Source of the DNA: an uncultured Prevotella sp.
Lineage (GTDB): Bacteria > Bacteroidota > Bacteroidia > Bacteroidales > Bacteroidaceae
NCBI GenBank assembly: GCA_900314995.1
Contig: OMXK01000046.1
Coordinates: 16,809-80,808 of the forward strand
Direction of reading: 5' to 3'
DNA: 64,000 bases
In this document: positions 15,604 to 25,165 of the stretch, piece by piece
Layout of the letters: each line of letters begins with the position of its first letter
How positions within the stretch are numbered: the first letter of the stretch is position 1
Notes under the pieces: model-generated
Database searches by the model: none
What the model was told of the DNA's origin: nothing
Seen by the model: the letters and a program-made list of their open reading frames with translations, nothing else
Made by a program: the position numbers and the translations under genes

Positions 15604-16977
15604 ATGAAAACGATTTGCTTATATTTCGAGATACATCAGATTATTCATCTGAAGCGTTACCGTTTCTTCGATATCGGTACCGATCATTACTACTATGATG
15701 ACTACGAGAACGAGCGTAGCATCACCGATATTGCCGAGCGCAGCTATATGCCGGCGCTGAATACGCTCCACGACATGATCAACGAGCACGGCAAGTATTT
15801 CAAGGTGGCTTTCTCTCTGTCGGGTACAGGTATTGAGCAGTTGGAGATGCATGCTCCCCAGGTGCTGGAGAAACTGCAGGCCATGAATGAGACTGGCTGT
15901 GTGGAGTTCCTCGCAGAGCCTTATAGCCACGGTCTTTCCTCTCTGGCTAATGAGGAGACCTTTGCCCGCGACGTGAAGAAACAGGCCGACAAGATCGAGG
16001 AGCTCTTCGGCAAGCGTCCTACCGTTGCCCGTAACTCTTCGCTGATCTACAGCGATGATATCGGTGCTCAGATTGCAGCCATGGGCTTCAAGGGTATGCT
16101 GACAGAAGGTGCCAAGCACGTGCTCGGCTGGAAGTCGCCCCACTATGTCTATAACTGTAACATCGCCCCGAACCTGAAGCTGTTGCTCCGCGACGTAGAG
16201 CTGTCTGATGATATCTCTCTGCGCTTTAACAATTCAGAGTGGGATGGTTATCCTCTGTTTGCTGATGCCTATATCGACCGTATTGCCCGTTTCCCTGAAG
16301 AGGAGCAGATCATCAATATCTTCATGGAGCTCTCAGCGCTTGGTATCGCTCAGCCATTGTCGAGCAACATCCTCGACTTCATCAAAGCTCTGCCCGTTTG
16401 CGCCAAGGAGAAAGGCATTACCTTCTCTACGCCGACGGAGATTTGCAAGGCTTGCAAGAGCGTTGGTCAGATCGATGTTCCCGACACCCTCTCTTGGGTT
16501 GACGAGGAGCGCGACGTCAGCTGCTGGCTCGGTAATGCCATGCAGCGTGAGGCCTTCAACAAGCTCTACTCTGTAGCCGATCGTCTGCGTATCGCCAATG
16601 ATCCCCGCATCAATCAGGACTGGGATTACCTGCAGGCTTCCAACAACTTCCGTTTCATGACCACCAAGCCCTCTAATGTAGGTCTCGATCGTGGTATCTA
16701 CAACGGACCGTTTGATGCCTTCACGAACTACATGAACATCCTCGGTGACTTCATCAACAGAGTGAATGCCCTCTATCCGCTTGACATCGATAACGATGAA
16801 CTGGAAGGTCTGCTGACCACCATTAAGAACCAAGGTGATGAGATTGAGATGAAGGATAAGGAGATTACCCGTCTGAAGGCTCGTCTGGAGAAGTTGGAAG
16901 GTGCAGCACCAAAGGCAGAGAAGAAGCCTGCTGCTAAGAAACCGGCAGCTAAGAAGGCCGCAAAGAAGGCTGAGTAA
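15604..16977 (+). CDS. GH57 family alpha-amylase-like protein with Lys/Ala tail
   Basis: A 457-residue cytoplasmic glycoside hydrolase family 57 protein, third gene of the glycogen cluster. The N-terminus MKTICLYFEIHQI is typical of GH57, with the conserved His-containing first strand. VEFLAEPYSHGLSSL near residue 101-115 and the ARNSSLIYSDD region near 141 are family features. GH57 enzymes cleave or transfer alpha-glucans, so a role in glycogen breakdown or branching is likely. After a coiled-coil stretch (about 405-432) it ends in a Lys/Ala/Pro-rich tail with PAAKKPAAKKAAKKAE, like histone H1 tails. That tail is not part of the enzyme fold. Confidence 0.88.
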   Translation: MKTICLYFEIHQIIHLKRYRFFDIGTDHYYYDDYENERSITDIAERSYMPALNTLHDMINEHGKYFKVAFSLSGTGIEQLEMHAPQVLEKLQAMNETGCVEFLAEPYSHGLSSLANEETFARDVKKQADKIEELFGKRPTVARNSSLIYSDDIGAQIAAMGFKGMLTEGAKHVLGWKSPHYVYNCNIAPNLKLLLRDVELSDDISLRFNNSEWDGYPLFADAYIDRIARFPEEEQIINIFMELSALGIAQPLSSNILDFIKALPVCAKEKGITFSTPTEICKACKSVGQIDVPDTLSWVDEERDVSCWLGNAMQREAFNKLYSVADRLRIANDPRINQDWDYLQASNNFRFMTTKPSNVGLDRGIYNGPFDAFTNYMNILGDFINRVNALYPLDIDNDELEGLLTTIKNQGDEIEMKDKEITRLKARLEKLEGAAPKAEKKPAAKKPAAKKAAKKAE

Positions 16978-17003
16978 ATCGCCAGATCATTCTAAGCAAA
17001 TTG

Positions 17004-17039
17004 AAATCGGAGCTCTTCATCAGAGTTCCGATTTCTTTT
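17004..17039 (+). terminator. Intrinsic terminator of the glycogen cluster
   Basis: A 13-bp stem (17004-17016 with 17022-17034, core AAATCGGA, one G-T pair) is followed by CTTTTT. It lies 27 bases after the GH57 stop codon. Confidence 0.88.
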
Positions 17040-17101
17040 TGTGCCTAGAGTGTTGCCGGTTTTGATGTGTTTGTTGGCTTTCGTGGATGGAGTGGGGGTA
17101 T

Positions 17102-17136
17102 ATAAAAAGAGTGCCCTGCATGAGCAGAGCACTCTT
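17102..17136 (-). terminator. Terminator of the frameshifted secreted-protein gene
   Basis: On the minus strand AAGAGTGC (17136-17129) pairs with GCACTCTT (17114-17107), with an inner CTGC/GCAG pair, followed by a short T-run. It faces the terminator of the glycogen cluster. Confidence 0.8.
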
Positions 17137-17161
17137 GAATTTGTGTATCTTGGAAGTTGAA

Positions 17162-18548
17162 TTACTTCTGGATGTACTTCTTACCGTCCTTGATAACAAT
17201 GCCCTTATAAGAAGCATTTACCTTCTGGCCAGCGAGGTTGTAGATAGCGCTGTTACCAGCAACAGTAACAACCTTAGCACCCTGGATAGCAGTTGCACCA
17301 CCACCTTTGTAGATCTCAACACCGTCCTCAGTAGCGATTGTCACATCGTCAGCCTTAGAGAATACGAAACCTGCAGCTGTGATCTTAGAACCGTTAGCAT
17401 TTACGATGTACTTGCAGTCCTTGTATACGGGGAATGCGATAACACCAAGACCATTCACCTTGATAGCCTCCCAAGAAGGATTACCCTCAGCGTCAACAGT
17501 TACGTGTGCAGCATACTTGTCAGCGTCTGTAGCCTCCAGGAACTCCTGCTCAGCCCAGTCGATAGGCAGAACAATCTCATTGAGCTCACCTTCGCCCTCA
17601 AGCTCGAACTGGTAAACAGCACCGAGGTCTGTAGCAGCGTCTCCCTGAGCAGCGAACTTGTAACCAATAGCTGTGCCTTCCTCGAATACAGTGTAAGCCT
17701 TGTTAGAAGAAGCCTTGTGGATAATGTACAGGAAACCGTCCTCCTTTGCTTCGATAGCCAGGAATGCGCCGCTAACAGGAGCGCTGAGTGAAGTGTTTGG
17801 AGATGCACCGTCAGCATCCTTCGGGTTAGTACCACCCTGGAGACCGCCCTTGAAAACATCACCACCATTAATCTTGAAAGCAACTTCCTGTGGTTTGTAA
17901 GTGTCATCAGCACCAGTGGTAATTGTTACAAATTCATTAGAAGCGAGCTCAGTTCCAGCTGTCAGGGCTGTGCCATTCTCAGAGTCCAAACCGAGATTGT
18001 TCTCGACATTGAATGCTGTTCCGAGACCCTCTATGGTCTCTTCGCCGCCTTCTTCGCCACCTTCAGAGCCACCGCCGCCAAGAGCAGCCTTCAGCTCAGC
18101 AGCTGTACCGAACCAGATACCCTCAACGGTTACGCTAACCTCTTCACCATCGTCCTGAGTCCAGATCTGAAGGGTTGTCTGCCTTGTTCACGTCGAACTC
18201 ATAGGTCTTCTCCTTCTCGAGCTTGATGAAAGAGATACCCTCAGCATCTGTAATAACGTTCATTGCATCGAAATAGGTCTCGCCCCAAGCCTCGGTAGAC
18301 TTCCACTCTGAATAGGTCAGACCGAAACGGAACTTACCAGTGTTGCCAGAGAACTTGATCCATGCATACTCATAAGCAGATGCATCGTAGTTCAGGTTGC
18401 CATCAGCATCCTTTAGGTCGAACCAATGACCACCCCAACCGCTTGACTTGTCGAGGTTGAAATAGTTCGGATCGTCATTAACGGCGGTCTGGGCATTCAT
18501 ACTAACTGCTGCAAAAAGAGCAATTACACTAAGTAAAATTTTCTTCAT
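17162..18548 (-). pseudogene. Secreted glycan-binding-type protein, frameshifted (copy A)
   Basis: The N-terminal part (ATG at 18548) begins MKKILLSVIALFAA with a signal peptide and runs about 125 residues in one frame; the remainder (LQIWTQDDGEE onwards to 17162) is in another. Removing one C from a CCC run near 18172-18176 (minus strand) would join them in frame as a protein of about 461 residues. A Gly/Glu-rich linker divides the N-terminal module from a beta-rich C-terminal module, and the end matches the Prevotella tail YNLAGQKVNASYKGIVIKDG. The first 68 bases are identical to the paralogue at 43443. Either a real mutation or an assembly error. It is probably a surface protein that works with the SusCD pair upstream. 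Confidence 0.8.
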
Positions 18549-18620
18549 AATTAAATGTTTTTAAAGTTAAAGAAATTATTAATAATAGGATTTATCGTTT
18601 CATTATATACTTATCGGTTG

Positions 18621-18628
18621 CAAAGATA
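18621..18628 (-). promoter_or_regulatory. -7 element for the secreted gene copy A
   Basis: TATCTTTG on the minus strand (18628-18621), about 70 bases before the ATG at 18548. A TTG lies 22 bases further upstream, a loose -33. The gene can thus be transcribed apart from the SusCD genes. Confidence 0.6.
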
Positions 18629-18720
18629 AGGATTAATTTCATAAATGGTGCAAGTATTCTGTTAAAATACGTAAAAACATTCTAAAACCACATATCTATG
18701 CACTTTATATCACAATTAGT

Positions 18721-18750
18721 GAGGTCTGCGGAAGCAGCTCCACAGACCTC
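18721..18750 (-). terminator. Hairpin after the small lipoprotein gene
   Basis: A 12-bp stem (18721-18732 with 18739-18750, core GAGGTCTG, one mismatch). The sequence after it on the minus strand is not T-rich, so termination may be partial, letting some read-through reach the secreted gene. Confidence 0.5.
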
Positions 18751-18760
18751 AGCTATTTGA

Positions 18761-19216
18761 TTACTTACTGCCGATAAACTCGTATTTGAACTCTACGTTC
18801 TTACGGCCCACTTTCTGGCTGATGGTGAAGGATGTGTTGATATTACCCTTGTCATCGATTCTTCCTGCGAAAGAAGCACCAAGACCATTGGCGCTGCTAG
18901 CGGTCTGATTGAAGAACTCATAGCCATAGTTGGAGTGCCATACATTGGCTACAGAAGTAGCGTTCAGTTCAGCTTCTGCACAGGTAAAGGTGACGTTGGT
19001 TACGCCAGTAGAACTGCCGGCAGCCAGTGTGACAGAGCCACTGAAACTGACTGAGCCGTCATCGCCAGTACGGGTCCAGGTACCATTGTACGTTCCTGCA
19101 GAACCCTGCTCGGCTGAAGAGCTGTAGTTGATGCTCTCATCGCCATCGCTGCCGCAAGCTACGAAAGTGCAGCTAAGTGCGAGCACTGCGAAGATGGAAT
19201 ATATAAATTTCTTCAT
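18761..19216 (-). CDS. Small lipoprotein beside SusCD, possibly calycin-like
   Basis: A 151-residue lipoprotein: signal peptide, then lipobox Phe-Val-Ala-Cys at about residues 18-21, then a Ser/Gly-rich spacer. The mature part is short beta-strands (TYNGTWTRTG, VSFSGSVTLAAG, FAGRIDDKGNINTSFTI), which resembles the calycin-like small lipoproteins of Bacteroidales; this is a pattern match, not a firm family. It lies 31 bases after susD on the same strand, the position of SusE/SusF-type accessory glycan-binding lipoproteins, so a surface role next to the SusCD pair is likely. Confidence 0.7.
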   Translation of the reverse strand: MKKFIYSIFAVLALSCTFVACGSDGDESINYSSSAEQGSAGTYNGTWTRTGDDGSVSFSGSVTLAAGSSTGVTNVTFTCAEAELNATSVANVWHSNYGYEFFNQTASSANGLGASFAGRIDDKGNINTSFTISQKVGRKNVEFKYEFIGSK

Positions 19217-19247
19217 TGTTATTCTTCTTTATAATTAATATAATGTA

Positions 19248-21077
19248 TTAATAACCCGGATTCTGTTCAGCATTAGAGATACCAGTGTTTGCACTGATTT
19301 CATTAGCGGGAATCGGACGGAGCCACTTGTATTTGCCGTCGTTACCCTGCATGTCAGAGGCGCTGTTCACATACTCATTGAACTCAACGTTGTAACGAAT
19401 GAGCTGCTTGGTGCGGCGCAGGTCCATCCAGCGGTGACCTTCAGCATAAAGCTCACGGGCACGCTCGTCGAGGATCAGGTCGATGTCCTTAATGGTGAAC
19501 GTACTGGTGGTATAATACTCAGGCTGGTAAGCGCTGAATGAAGCGAGGGCATCCAGACCGGCACGGCCACGAACAGCGTTGATCTTTGCCAGAGCCTCAG
19601 CAGTGTTACCTGCCATCAGGTTAGCCTCGGCAGCTACCAGATACATGTCGCTGACGTGTAATACGACGATGTCGCGGTAGTCATTGTTGGTGTCTGTGTA
19701 ATCCGTGTTGGGATCATCGAACTTCTTTACGCAGGTACCGTTGTCCACCTGGTTATTGTAGTCGGTAATGGCTACACTCTTCTTCTGGAAGCTGGTGCTT
19801 CCGCTAGCGAGTGTCCAAGTGGTAACGTTAGGCAGGGTCAGCAGCGAAACGATTACGTTGCCGTTAGCAAAAATATCACCATTGGCGATGAGCTGGTCGG
19901 CATGCTCCTTCATCCAAGCCTCAGCCTCTGCCTCTGTCGTGTAGTAGGGGAGGTAGACTCTGGTGATGGGGAAATCACTCAGATCTCTTGCGTTATAGTA
20001 GGCATAATAACCCTCGTCGCCCCAGTTAGCCTGACCTGAAGCATTCTTCGTAGCAGCGTAGAAGATCTGCATGAAGGTGGCGTCATAGCGATTGTCGCCC
20101 TTCTCGAAGAGGTACATGCTCTTCTCTGACTGCTGATCGTCGGAACCTACGTTCTTAATACCACTGGCGTTATAGTTTCCATAGTAGCCGCCAAAGCCGT
20201 TCTGCATAGAGTGACCGCTGTTGCTCACGTCGCCGGGATAGCCTGTACGCTCATACTGGATAGAGAAGATTTCCTCTTCGTTCCCCTCGTTGTAGGGTGA
20301 CCACTTCAGGTCGAACGACATCGTCAGGCTCACACCGTTGATGGCCTTCTCTGCCCATGAAGCAGCCTGAGAGAAGTTGCTGGTGCTGTTGACAGAGTAG
20401 GTACCCTGAATCTCGTCACCAATAGTCGTGTCGAGATCCCAGCCTGCTGCCAGGTAAACCTTTGCGAGCAGAGCGGCTACAGCCTGCTTGCTGGCATGAC
20501 CCGTATGGCTCTGAGCTGCCAGAGATGAGCTGTTGTACAGTTCTGTCAGGTCGCTGATCATCGAAGCATAGATCTCGCTCAGCGGTGTACGGGGATAGCT
20601 GCGCTCTGCGCCGTTGTTGATGTACTCTGTTACGTAGGGTACACCACCGAAGTGCTGAGTCAGCAGATAGTAGCCGTAGTTGCGGAGGAAGCGAGCTTCC
20701 TGTCCCAGCTGTGAATCGGCTCCTGCATAGAAGATCACGCCGTTGGCATAGTTGATGGTCTTATACACGTTAGCATAGAAGCTGCTGATAGTGTTGTCCT
20801 CAGGGGTTATCGTATATGAATCAAACACGGTAGCTACGTGGCCACGGGTGTGGATATAGAGGTCGGTTCCCCTGCTGAAAAGGTCGGGAATGTATGCATA
20901 GGCCTTCATCGACTCGTATGCCGACGTAAGCAACGAGGTGGCATCCTTGCCGAAGTAGTCGTCCGCAGTCTGTCCGCCGGCCGTCTTGTTCTCAGCTTCG
21001 AGGAAGTCGCTGCAGGCTGTCAGTGTGAAACCAGCGAAAAGTGCAGCGATAACTGATAAATATATATTCTTTTTCAT
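19248..21077 (-). CDS. susD-like: SusD/RagB-family glycan-binding lipoprotein
   Basis: A 609-residue outer-membrane lipoprotein that caps the SusC channel and binds oligosaccharide. Lipobox Leu-Thr-Ala-Cys near residue 22, then SDFLEAENKTAGG. N-terminal helices with TPR-like packing include EARFLRNYGYYLLTQHFGGVPYVTEY, a hallmark of SusD near residue 130-155. The C-terminus has DERARELYAEGHRWMDLRRT, also typical. It starts 22 bases after susC, so they form one operon. The ligand cannot be read from sequence; no glycoside hydrolase lies next to it. Confidence 0.96.
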   Translation of the reverse strand: MKKNIYLSVIAALFAGFTLTACSDFLEAENKTAGGQTADDYFGKDATSLLTSAYESMKAYAYIPDLFSRGTDLYIHTRGHVATVFDSYTITPEDNTISSFYANVYKTINYANGVIFYAGADSQLGQEARFLRNYGYYLLTQHFGGVPYVTEYINNGAERSYPRTPLSEIYASMISDLTELYNSSSLAAQSHTGHASKQAVAALLAKVYLAAGWDLDTTIGDEIQGTYSVNSTSNFSQAASWAEKAINGVSLTMSFDLKWSPYNEGNEEEIFSIQYERTGYPGDVSNSGHSMQNGFGGYYGNYNASGIKNVGSDDQQSEKSMYLFEKGDNRYDATFMQIFYAATKNASGQANWGDEGYYAYYNARDLSDFPITRVYLPYYTTEAEAEAWMKEHADQLIANGDIFANGNVIVSLLTLPNVTTWTLASGSTSFQKKSVAITDYNNQVDNGTCVKKFDDPNTDYTDTNNDYRDIVVLHVSDMYLVAAEANLMAGNTAEALAKINAVRGRAGLDALASFSAYQPEYYTTSTFTIKDIDLILDERARELYAEGHRWMDLRRTKQLIRYNVEFNEYVNSASDMQGNDGKYKWLRPIPANEISANTGISNAEQNPGY

Positions 21078-21099
21078 ATCTTCTGTGTATTATCTGTGT

Positions 21100-24000
21100 T
21101 TAGAACTTAATGCTTGCACCAACCTGGTAGTTGATTGTGCTAGGTCCATCCTGCTTGACGCCGGCACCTGCCCACTCAGGATCGAAGCCCTTGTAGCTGG
21201 TGATCACAAACGGGTTGGTCACTGTAGCATAGAGGCGCAGGTGCTTGCAGCCAAACTTGTTGAGGAAGTTCTTCTCGAAGGTGTAGCCGAGTGTGATGTT
21301 CTTCACCTTCAGGAACGATGCGTCAGAGATACCCTTGGCGACGTTCCAGAAGTCAGCCTGACGGCCTACGCCACTGTTGCTGCCACCGTTGTTGGGGAAA
21401 GGATAGCCACCGTAGTGGGTCACCTCCTGATACTTAGGATTGATGTAAGTGCCATCCTCGTTTACACCGTCACAGTCGAGCAGTGTACCAGCGGGGATGT
21501 ACCAGTCCATTGCCAGCTTCTGACGGCCGCGGTCGTTCAGACCGAGGATATCGCTGGTCAGGAAAGAAGAGTAGACCTTATAACCTACCTTGGCATAGAG
21601 TGAGAACGAGAAGTCCCAGTTCTTCCAAGTGAGGTTAGAGGTGAAGCTGCCCGTCCACTTCGGGTCCATACTCTTCACCACGCGGTCGTCCTGGTCGATG
21701 TTGCCGTCGCCGTTCTGGTCAATCACGTAGGGCTGACCCTCTGTCAGACCATATACTTTATAATAATAGTCATACTCCTTCATGGTAGAACCAGGAGTCA
21801 GACCTGCGTTTGTAGCTGCAGCAGTGTTGGGAACCGTCATGTCGCGGTCGGTAACGACGCCACCCCACTCGTAAGCATAAGTGTTGTTTACAGATGAACC
21901 TACGAAGAGGCTACCTGTTGTGGGGCTGGAGCTGCCGGAGCTCAGCACGCGGTCACCAGTACCGTTGATTTCGCGTACCTTATTCTTGTTAGCAGCGAAG
22001 GTGAAGGTTGTCTCCCAGTGCCAGTCCTTGGTTTCCACATTCACAGTGGTCAGGGCCACCTCAACACCAGTGTTGCGTACCGAACCGATGTTGGTCACCA
22101 TTGAACCGCCACCAGACTCCAGCGGCAGGGCTACTGAGTAGAGCAGATCCTTAGAAGTCTTCTGGTACACATCGACGCTACCGTTGATGCGGCCGCCGAA
22201 GAAACCGAAGTCAATACCGGCGTTGTATTCTGTAGAAGTCTCCCACTTCAGATCCTTGTTCACGATGCTTGAAGGATAGAAACCGTTCAGGTAATCAGGG
22301 CCGAAGGGATAGAACACGGGGCCGGAAACGGTCTGCTGTGTAGCGAAGTTATCGATACCGTCGTTGTTACCAGTGACACCGTAAGACAGACGCAGCTTCA
22401 GGTTGCTCAGCCAGTTGACCTTCTGCAAGAATGCCTCCTCAGAAGCGCGCCATGCAAGGGCTACAGAGGGGAAGGTACCCCAGCGGTTGTCCTTGGTGAA
22501 CTTCGAGCTGCCGTCGCGACGTACCGTAGCAGTCAGCAGGTAGCGACTCTTATAGCTATAGTTCAGACGGAAGGCGTAAGAAATCATGCTGTTCTCCGTA
22601 TAAGAGGTGGAAGAGTCGACAGCATTGAAAGTGCCAGAACCCATGTTCCACCAGTCGGTGCCGTCCATCACGCCAGTAGCTGCCCAATACGACTTCTCGG
22701 TGTTTGATGCCTGAGAAGAGAACAGAGCCATCAGTCCGAGGCTGTGGTCATCAGCGATGGTCGTGTTGTAGTTGATAATGTTATCCCATGTCCAAGAGAA
22801 GTTACGGTAGTTTGTCAGGTTCGTCGCATTCGTTGACAGACTTGTGTCATAGAAGTTGTCGGTGTCAGGATTCTTGTAACCCTCGAAATAACCCTCACGG
22901 TAGTTGGTATAGCTCGGAGAGAAAGTGGTCTTGAAGTCAAGGCCCTTGATGATGTCGAACTTCAGGTAGAAGTTACCCAGCACACGCCAGGTCTCACGCT
23001 GCTTGCTGGTGCTCTGCATGACGAGCAGGGGGTTGGCCTGGTCAGAGAACTGGTAAGAAGAAGTGGTTCCCAGAGCCTGATAGTTACCCGGCTTCTCGTT
23101 GAGTACACCCTCAGAATTGTAAGGAGTCATATAGGGGTTCATACGATAGGCGTGCTGGATGGCAGCGTCGTTAGCATACTCCTGTCGGGTTCTGGCACCG
23201 TTTACGCTGAAGCCGGCGCTGATCACGCTGTTGATCTTAGCGTCTACGCTACCCTTGAAGTTGATGCGGTTCTGGTCATCGCCTTTGTAGATACCCTTCT
23301 CCTGGTTGTAACCGACGCCGAAGTGGTAGTTGATGTTCTCGCCGCCACCGCTTACTGCGAGGTAGTGGTTCTGCTGACTGCCGTTCTGAGTCACCATGTC
23401 GGGCCAGTCGTAGGTATTGCCGCTGGCCAGCATCTCCTTCATCTTGTAGTTGCCAGAGCCGACGTTCTCACGAAGCAGACACTGCTCGAGGATGGAACCG
23501 CCAATCTGATAGACAGGATGTGAAGACATGGCAGTCTCTGTTGTTGCCAGGTTGCCTGCATAGCTCTGGAACTTGAAGAAACGGTACTGATAGAATTCCT
23601 GACCGTCCATGAAGTCCGGCATACGGACTTTCTTCGACCAGCCATAGTATCCGTCGTAGCTGATGGTCGGCTTCTGGTCGCGCTTCACGGTTGTACCGCC
23701 CTTCGTTGTCACCATGACGACACCAGCCGTAGCACGAGAACCGTAGATGGCGGTAGAAGAAGCGTCCTTCAGAATATCAATACGCTCGATGTCCTGGGGG
23801 TTCAGCCAGTCGATATCATCACACATCACACCGTCGACTACATAGAGTGGGGTGGTGGAAGAGTTGATTGACGACTTACCGCGGATTTCGATGTTGTAGC
23901 TGCCGCCACGACCAGAACTCTGCGTAATGTTCACACCAGGATTGCTACCCTGCAGGTTACCCAGCACAGAGGGAGCACCTTTGGCGTTCAGTTGTTCGGT

Positions 24001-24381
24001 GTTAACTGAAGATACCGAACCGGTCAGGTCGGTCTTCTTCATCGTACCGTAACCTACGACCACCACGTCCTGCAGTGTCGTAGCGTCTTCCTTCAGTACG
24101 ACGTTCACACTTGACTTGCCTGCGATGTTGATTTCCTGAGTCTGCATACCGATGTATGAGATCACAAGAACCTTGCTGTCGCCCATGTTGATGGTGAAGT
24201 TACCGTCGAAGTCCGTCACTGTGGCATTCTTGGTACCTTTCTCCATAACAGTAGCGCCGATGACGGCCTCGCCCGTTTCATCGACCACATTTCCGTTGAC
24301 GGTCTGAGCCGATACTGTACCCACGATGAGTGACAGGACCAACGTCAGAGCGAGGCGGAACGTTTTCAAATTACCTTGCAT
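21100..24381 (-). CDS. susC-like: SusC/RagA-family TonB-dependent outer-membrane transporter
   Basis: A 1093-residue outer-membrane protein that imports oligosaccharides with energy from TonB-ExbBD. Order: signal peptide ending Val-Ser-Ala-Gln near residue 26; carboxypeptidase-D-like regulatory domain (VNGNVVDETGEAVIGATVMEKGT); TonB box and plug starting DVVVVGYGTMKKTDLTGSVS near 104; a 22-strand barrel ending in the aromatic-type strand YQVGASIKF. Length is normal. It leads the operon susC-susD-lipoprotein. A -7 element lies at 24455-24448. No anti-sigma or hybrid regulator gene is adjacent, so control must come from elsewhere. Confidence 0.97.
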   Translation of the reverse strand: MQGNLKTFRLALTLVLSLIVGTVSAQTVNGNVVDETGEAVIGATVMEKGTKNATVTDFDGNFTINMGDSKVLVISYIGMQTQEINIAGKSSVNVVLKEDATTLQDVVVVGYGTMKKTDLTGSVSSVNTEQLNAKGAPSVLGNLQGSNPGVNITQSSGRGGSYNIEIRGKSSINSSTTPLYVVDGVMCDDIDWLNPQDIERIDILKDASSTAIYGSRATAGVVMVTTKGGTTVKRDQKPTISYDGYYGWSKKVRMPDFMDGQEFYQYRFFKFQSYAGNLATTETAMSSHPVYQIGGSILEQCLLRENVGSGNYKMKEMLASGNTYDWPDMVTQNGSQQNHYLAVSGGGENINYHFGVGYNQEKGIYKGDDQNRINFKGSVDAKINSVISAGFSVNGARTRQEYANDAAIQHAYRMNPYMTPYNSEGVLNEKPGNYQALGTTSSYQFSDQANPLLVMQSTSKQRETWRVLGNFYLKFDIIKGLDFKTTFSPSYTNYREGYFEGYKNPDTDNFYDTSLSTNATNLTNYRNFSWTWDNIINYNTTIADDHSLGLMALFSSQASNTEKSYWAATGVMDGTDWWNMGSGTFNAVDSSTSYTENSMISYAFRLNYSYKSRYLLTATVRRDGSSKFTKDNRWGTFPSVALAWRASEEAFLQKVNWLSNLKLRLSYGVTGNNDGIDNFATQQTVSGPVFYPFGPDYLNGFYPSSIVNKDLKWETSTEYNAGIDFGFFGGRINGSVDVYQKTSKDLLYSVALPLESGGGSMVTNIGSVRNTGVEVALTTVNVETKDWHWETTFTFAANKNKVREINGTGDRVLSSGSSSPTTGSLFVGSSVNNTYAYEWGGVVTDRDMTVPNTAAATNAGLTPGSTMKEYDYYYKVYGLTEGQPYVIDQNGDGNIDQDDRVVKSMDPKWTGSFTSNLTWKNWDFSFSLYAKVGYKVYSSFLTSDILGLNDRGRQKLAMDWYIPAGTLLDCDGVNEDGTYINPKYQEVTHYGGYPFPNNGGSNSGVGRQADFWNVAKGISDASFLKVKNITLGYTFEKNFLNKFGCKHLRLYATVTNPFVITSYKGFDPEWAGAGVKQDGPSTINYQVGASIKF

Positions 24382-25114
24382 ACTTTAGTTATTATTAGTT
24401 ATTAATGAATAAAATATTTGTTTCAGTAGTCTGCGATAATCTCCATGCAAAGATACAAAATAATCATGAGAATTGTATATGCTATTTCACAATTATAAGT
24501 ATTATTAACACTTTCGACTGGCATAACCGATGCAAATTTACGGTATTTACCCCACATATCTATAAAAATTGATTAAAATTAGCACGTAAACGTTTGCAAA
24601 AATTTAAGTAATTGTCCATGTCGGAACAATGGGTGTTACACGTTTCAGTGTTACAGTTAAATAAAAAAACAATCAATTTGGTCTCACAAATATTTCTTAT
24701 ATAATATATATATTTATATATATATAATATAAGTACTAATTCTGGTAAAAATATGGTTGTATATCGAACTGTAACACTGCAACAGCGTAACAAAATTGTT
24801 CCTCATTTTAGATCATTTTATTTTACATGTCTATATCGCAAAAAAACATCTTACAATCCAGATTCTTCAGAGCGCTAATCAGTCGTAAGCGGAAGGTTCC
24901 TCACTCGTAATCTGACCAACATTCAACTTACGATTGATTTAGAATCGCATGAAATGCCCTAAAATAGGGATTTTTCTATTATAACTGGTGCAATATGAAT
25001 AATTGTTACATAATGGAAACTGTTTCGGGGGTTGAAATTATCAAAAATGGCATCGTGTATATGATTGGGCTCATCGCGCAGGGCAAGACAATGGATAATA
25101 TCCGGACATGAAAA
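24382..25114. promoter_or_regulatory. 730-bp non-coding region upstream of susC
   Basis: AT-rich and without a credible gene. It holds a minus-strand -7 element TATCTTTG (24455-24448) for susC; a 13-bp inverted repeat CAGTGTTACAGTT (24646-24658) / AACTGTAACACTG (24767-24779); two more TGTTACA copies at 24634 and 25004; a TA-rich stretch at 24700-24732 inside the inverted repeat; and a small hairpin CCCTA-AAA-TAGGG (24957-24969) followed by ATTTTTC that could act as a weak plus-strand terminator. The repeated TGTTACA sites could be operators, but nothing shows which regulator would bind. Confidence 0.5.
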
Positions 25115-25138
25115 AAGCAGGGTTGGATGGCCCTGCTT
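25109..25138 (-). terminator. Intrinsic terminator of pgk
   Basis: AAGCAGGG (minus strand 25138-25131) pairs with CCCTGCTT (25122-25115) around an 8-base loop, followed by a run of T on the minus strand. It lies 27 bases past the pgk stop. Confidence 0.9.
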
Positions 25139-25165
25139 CTTTCATATATGTATAAGCTGTCTTGC

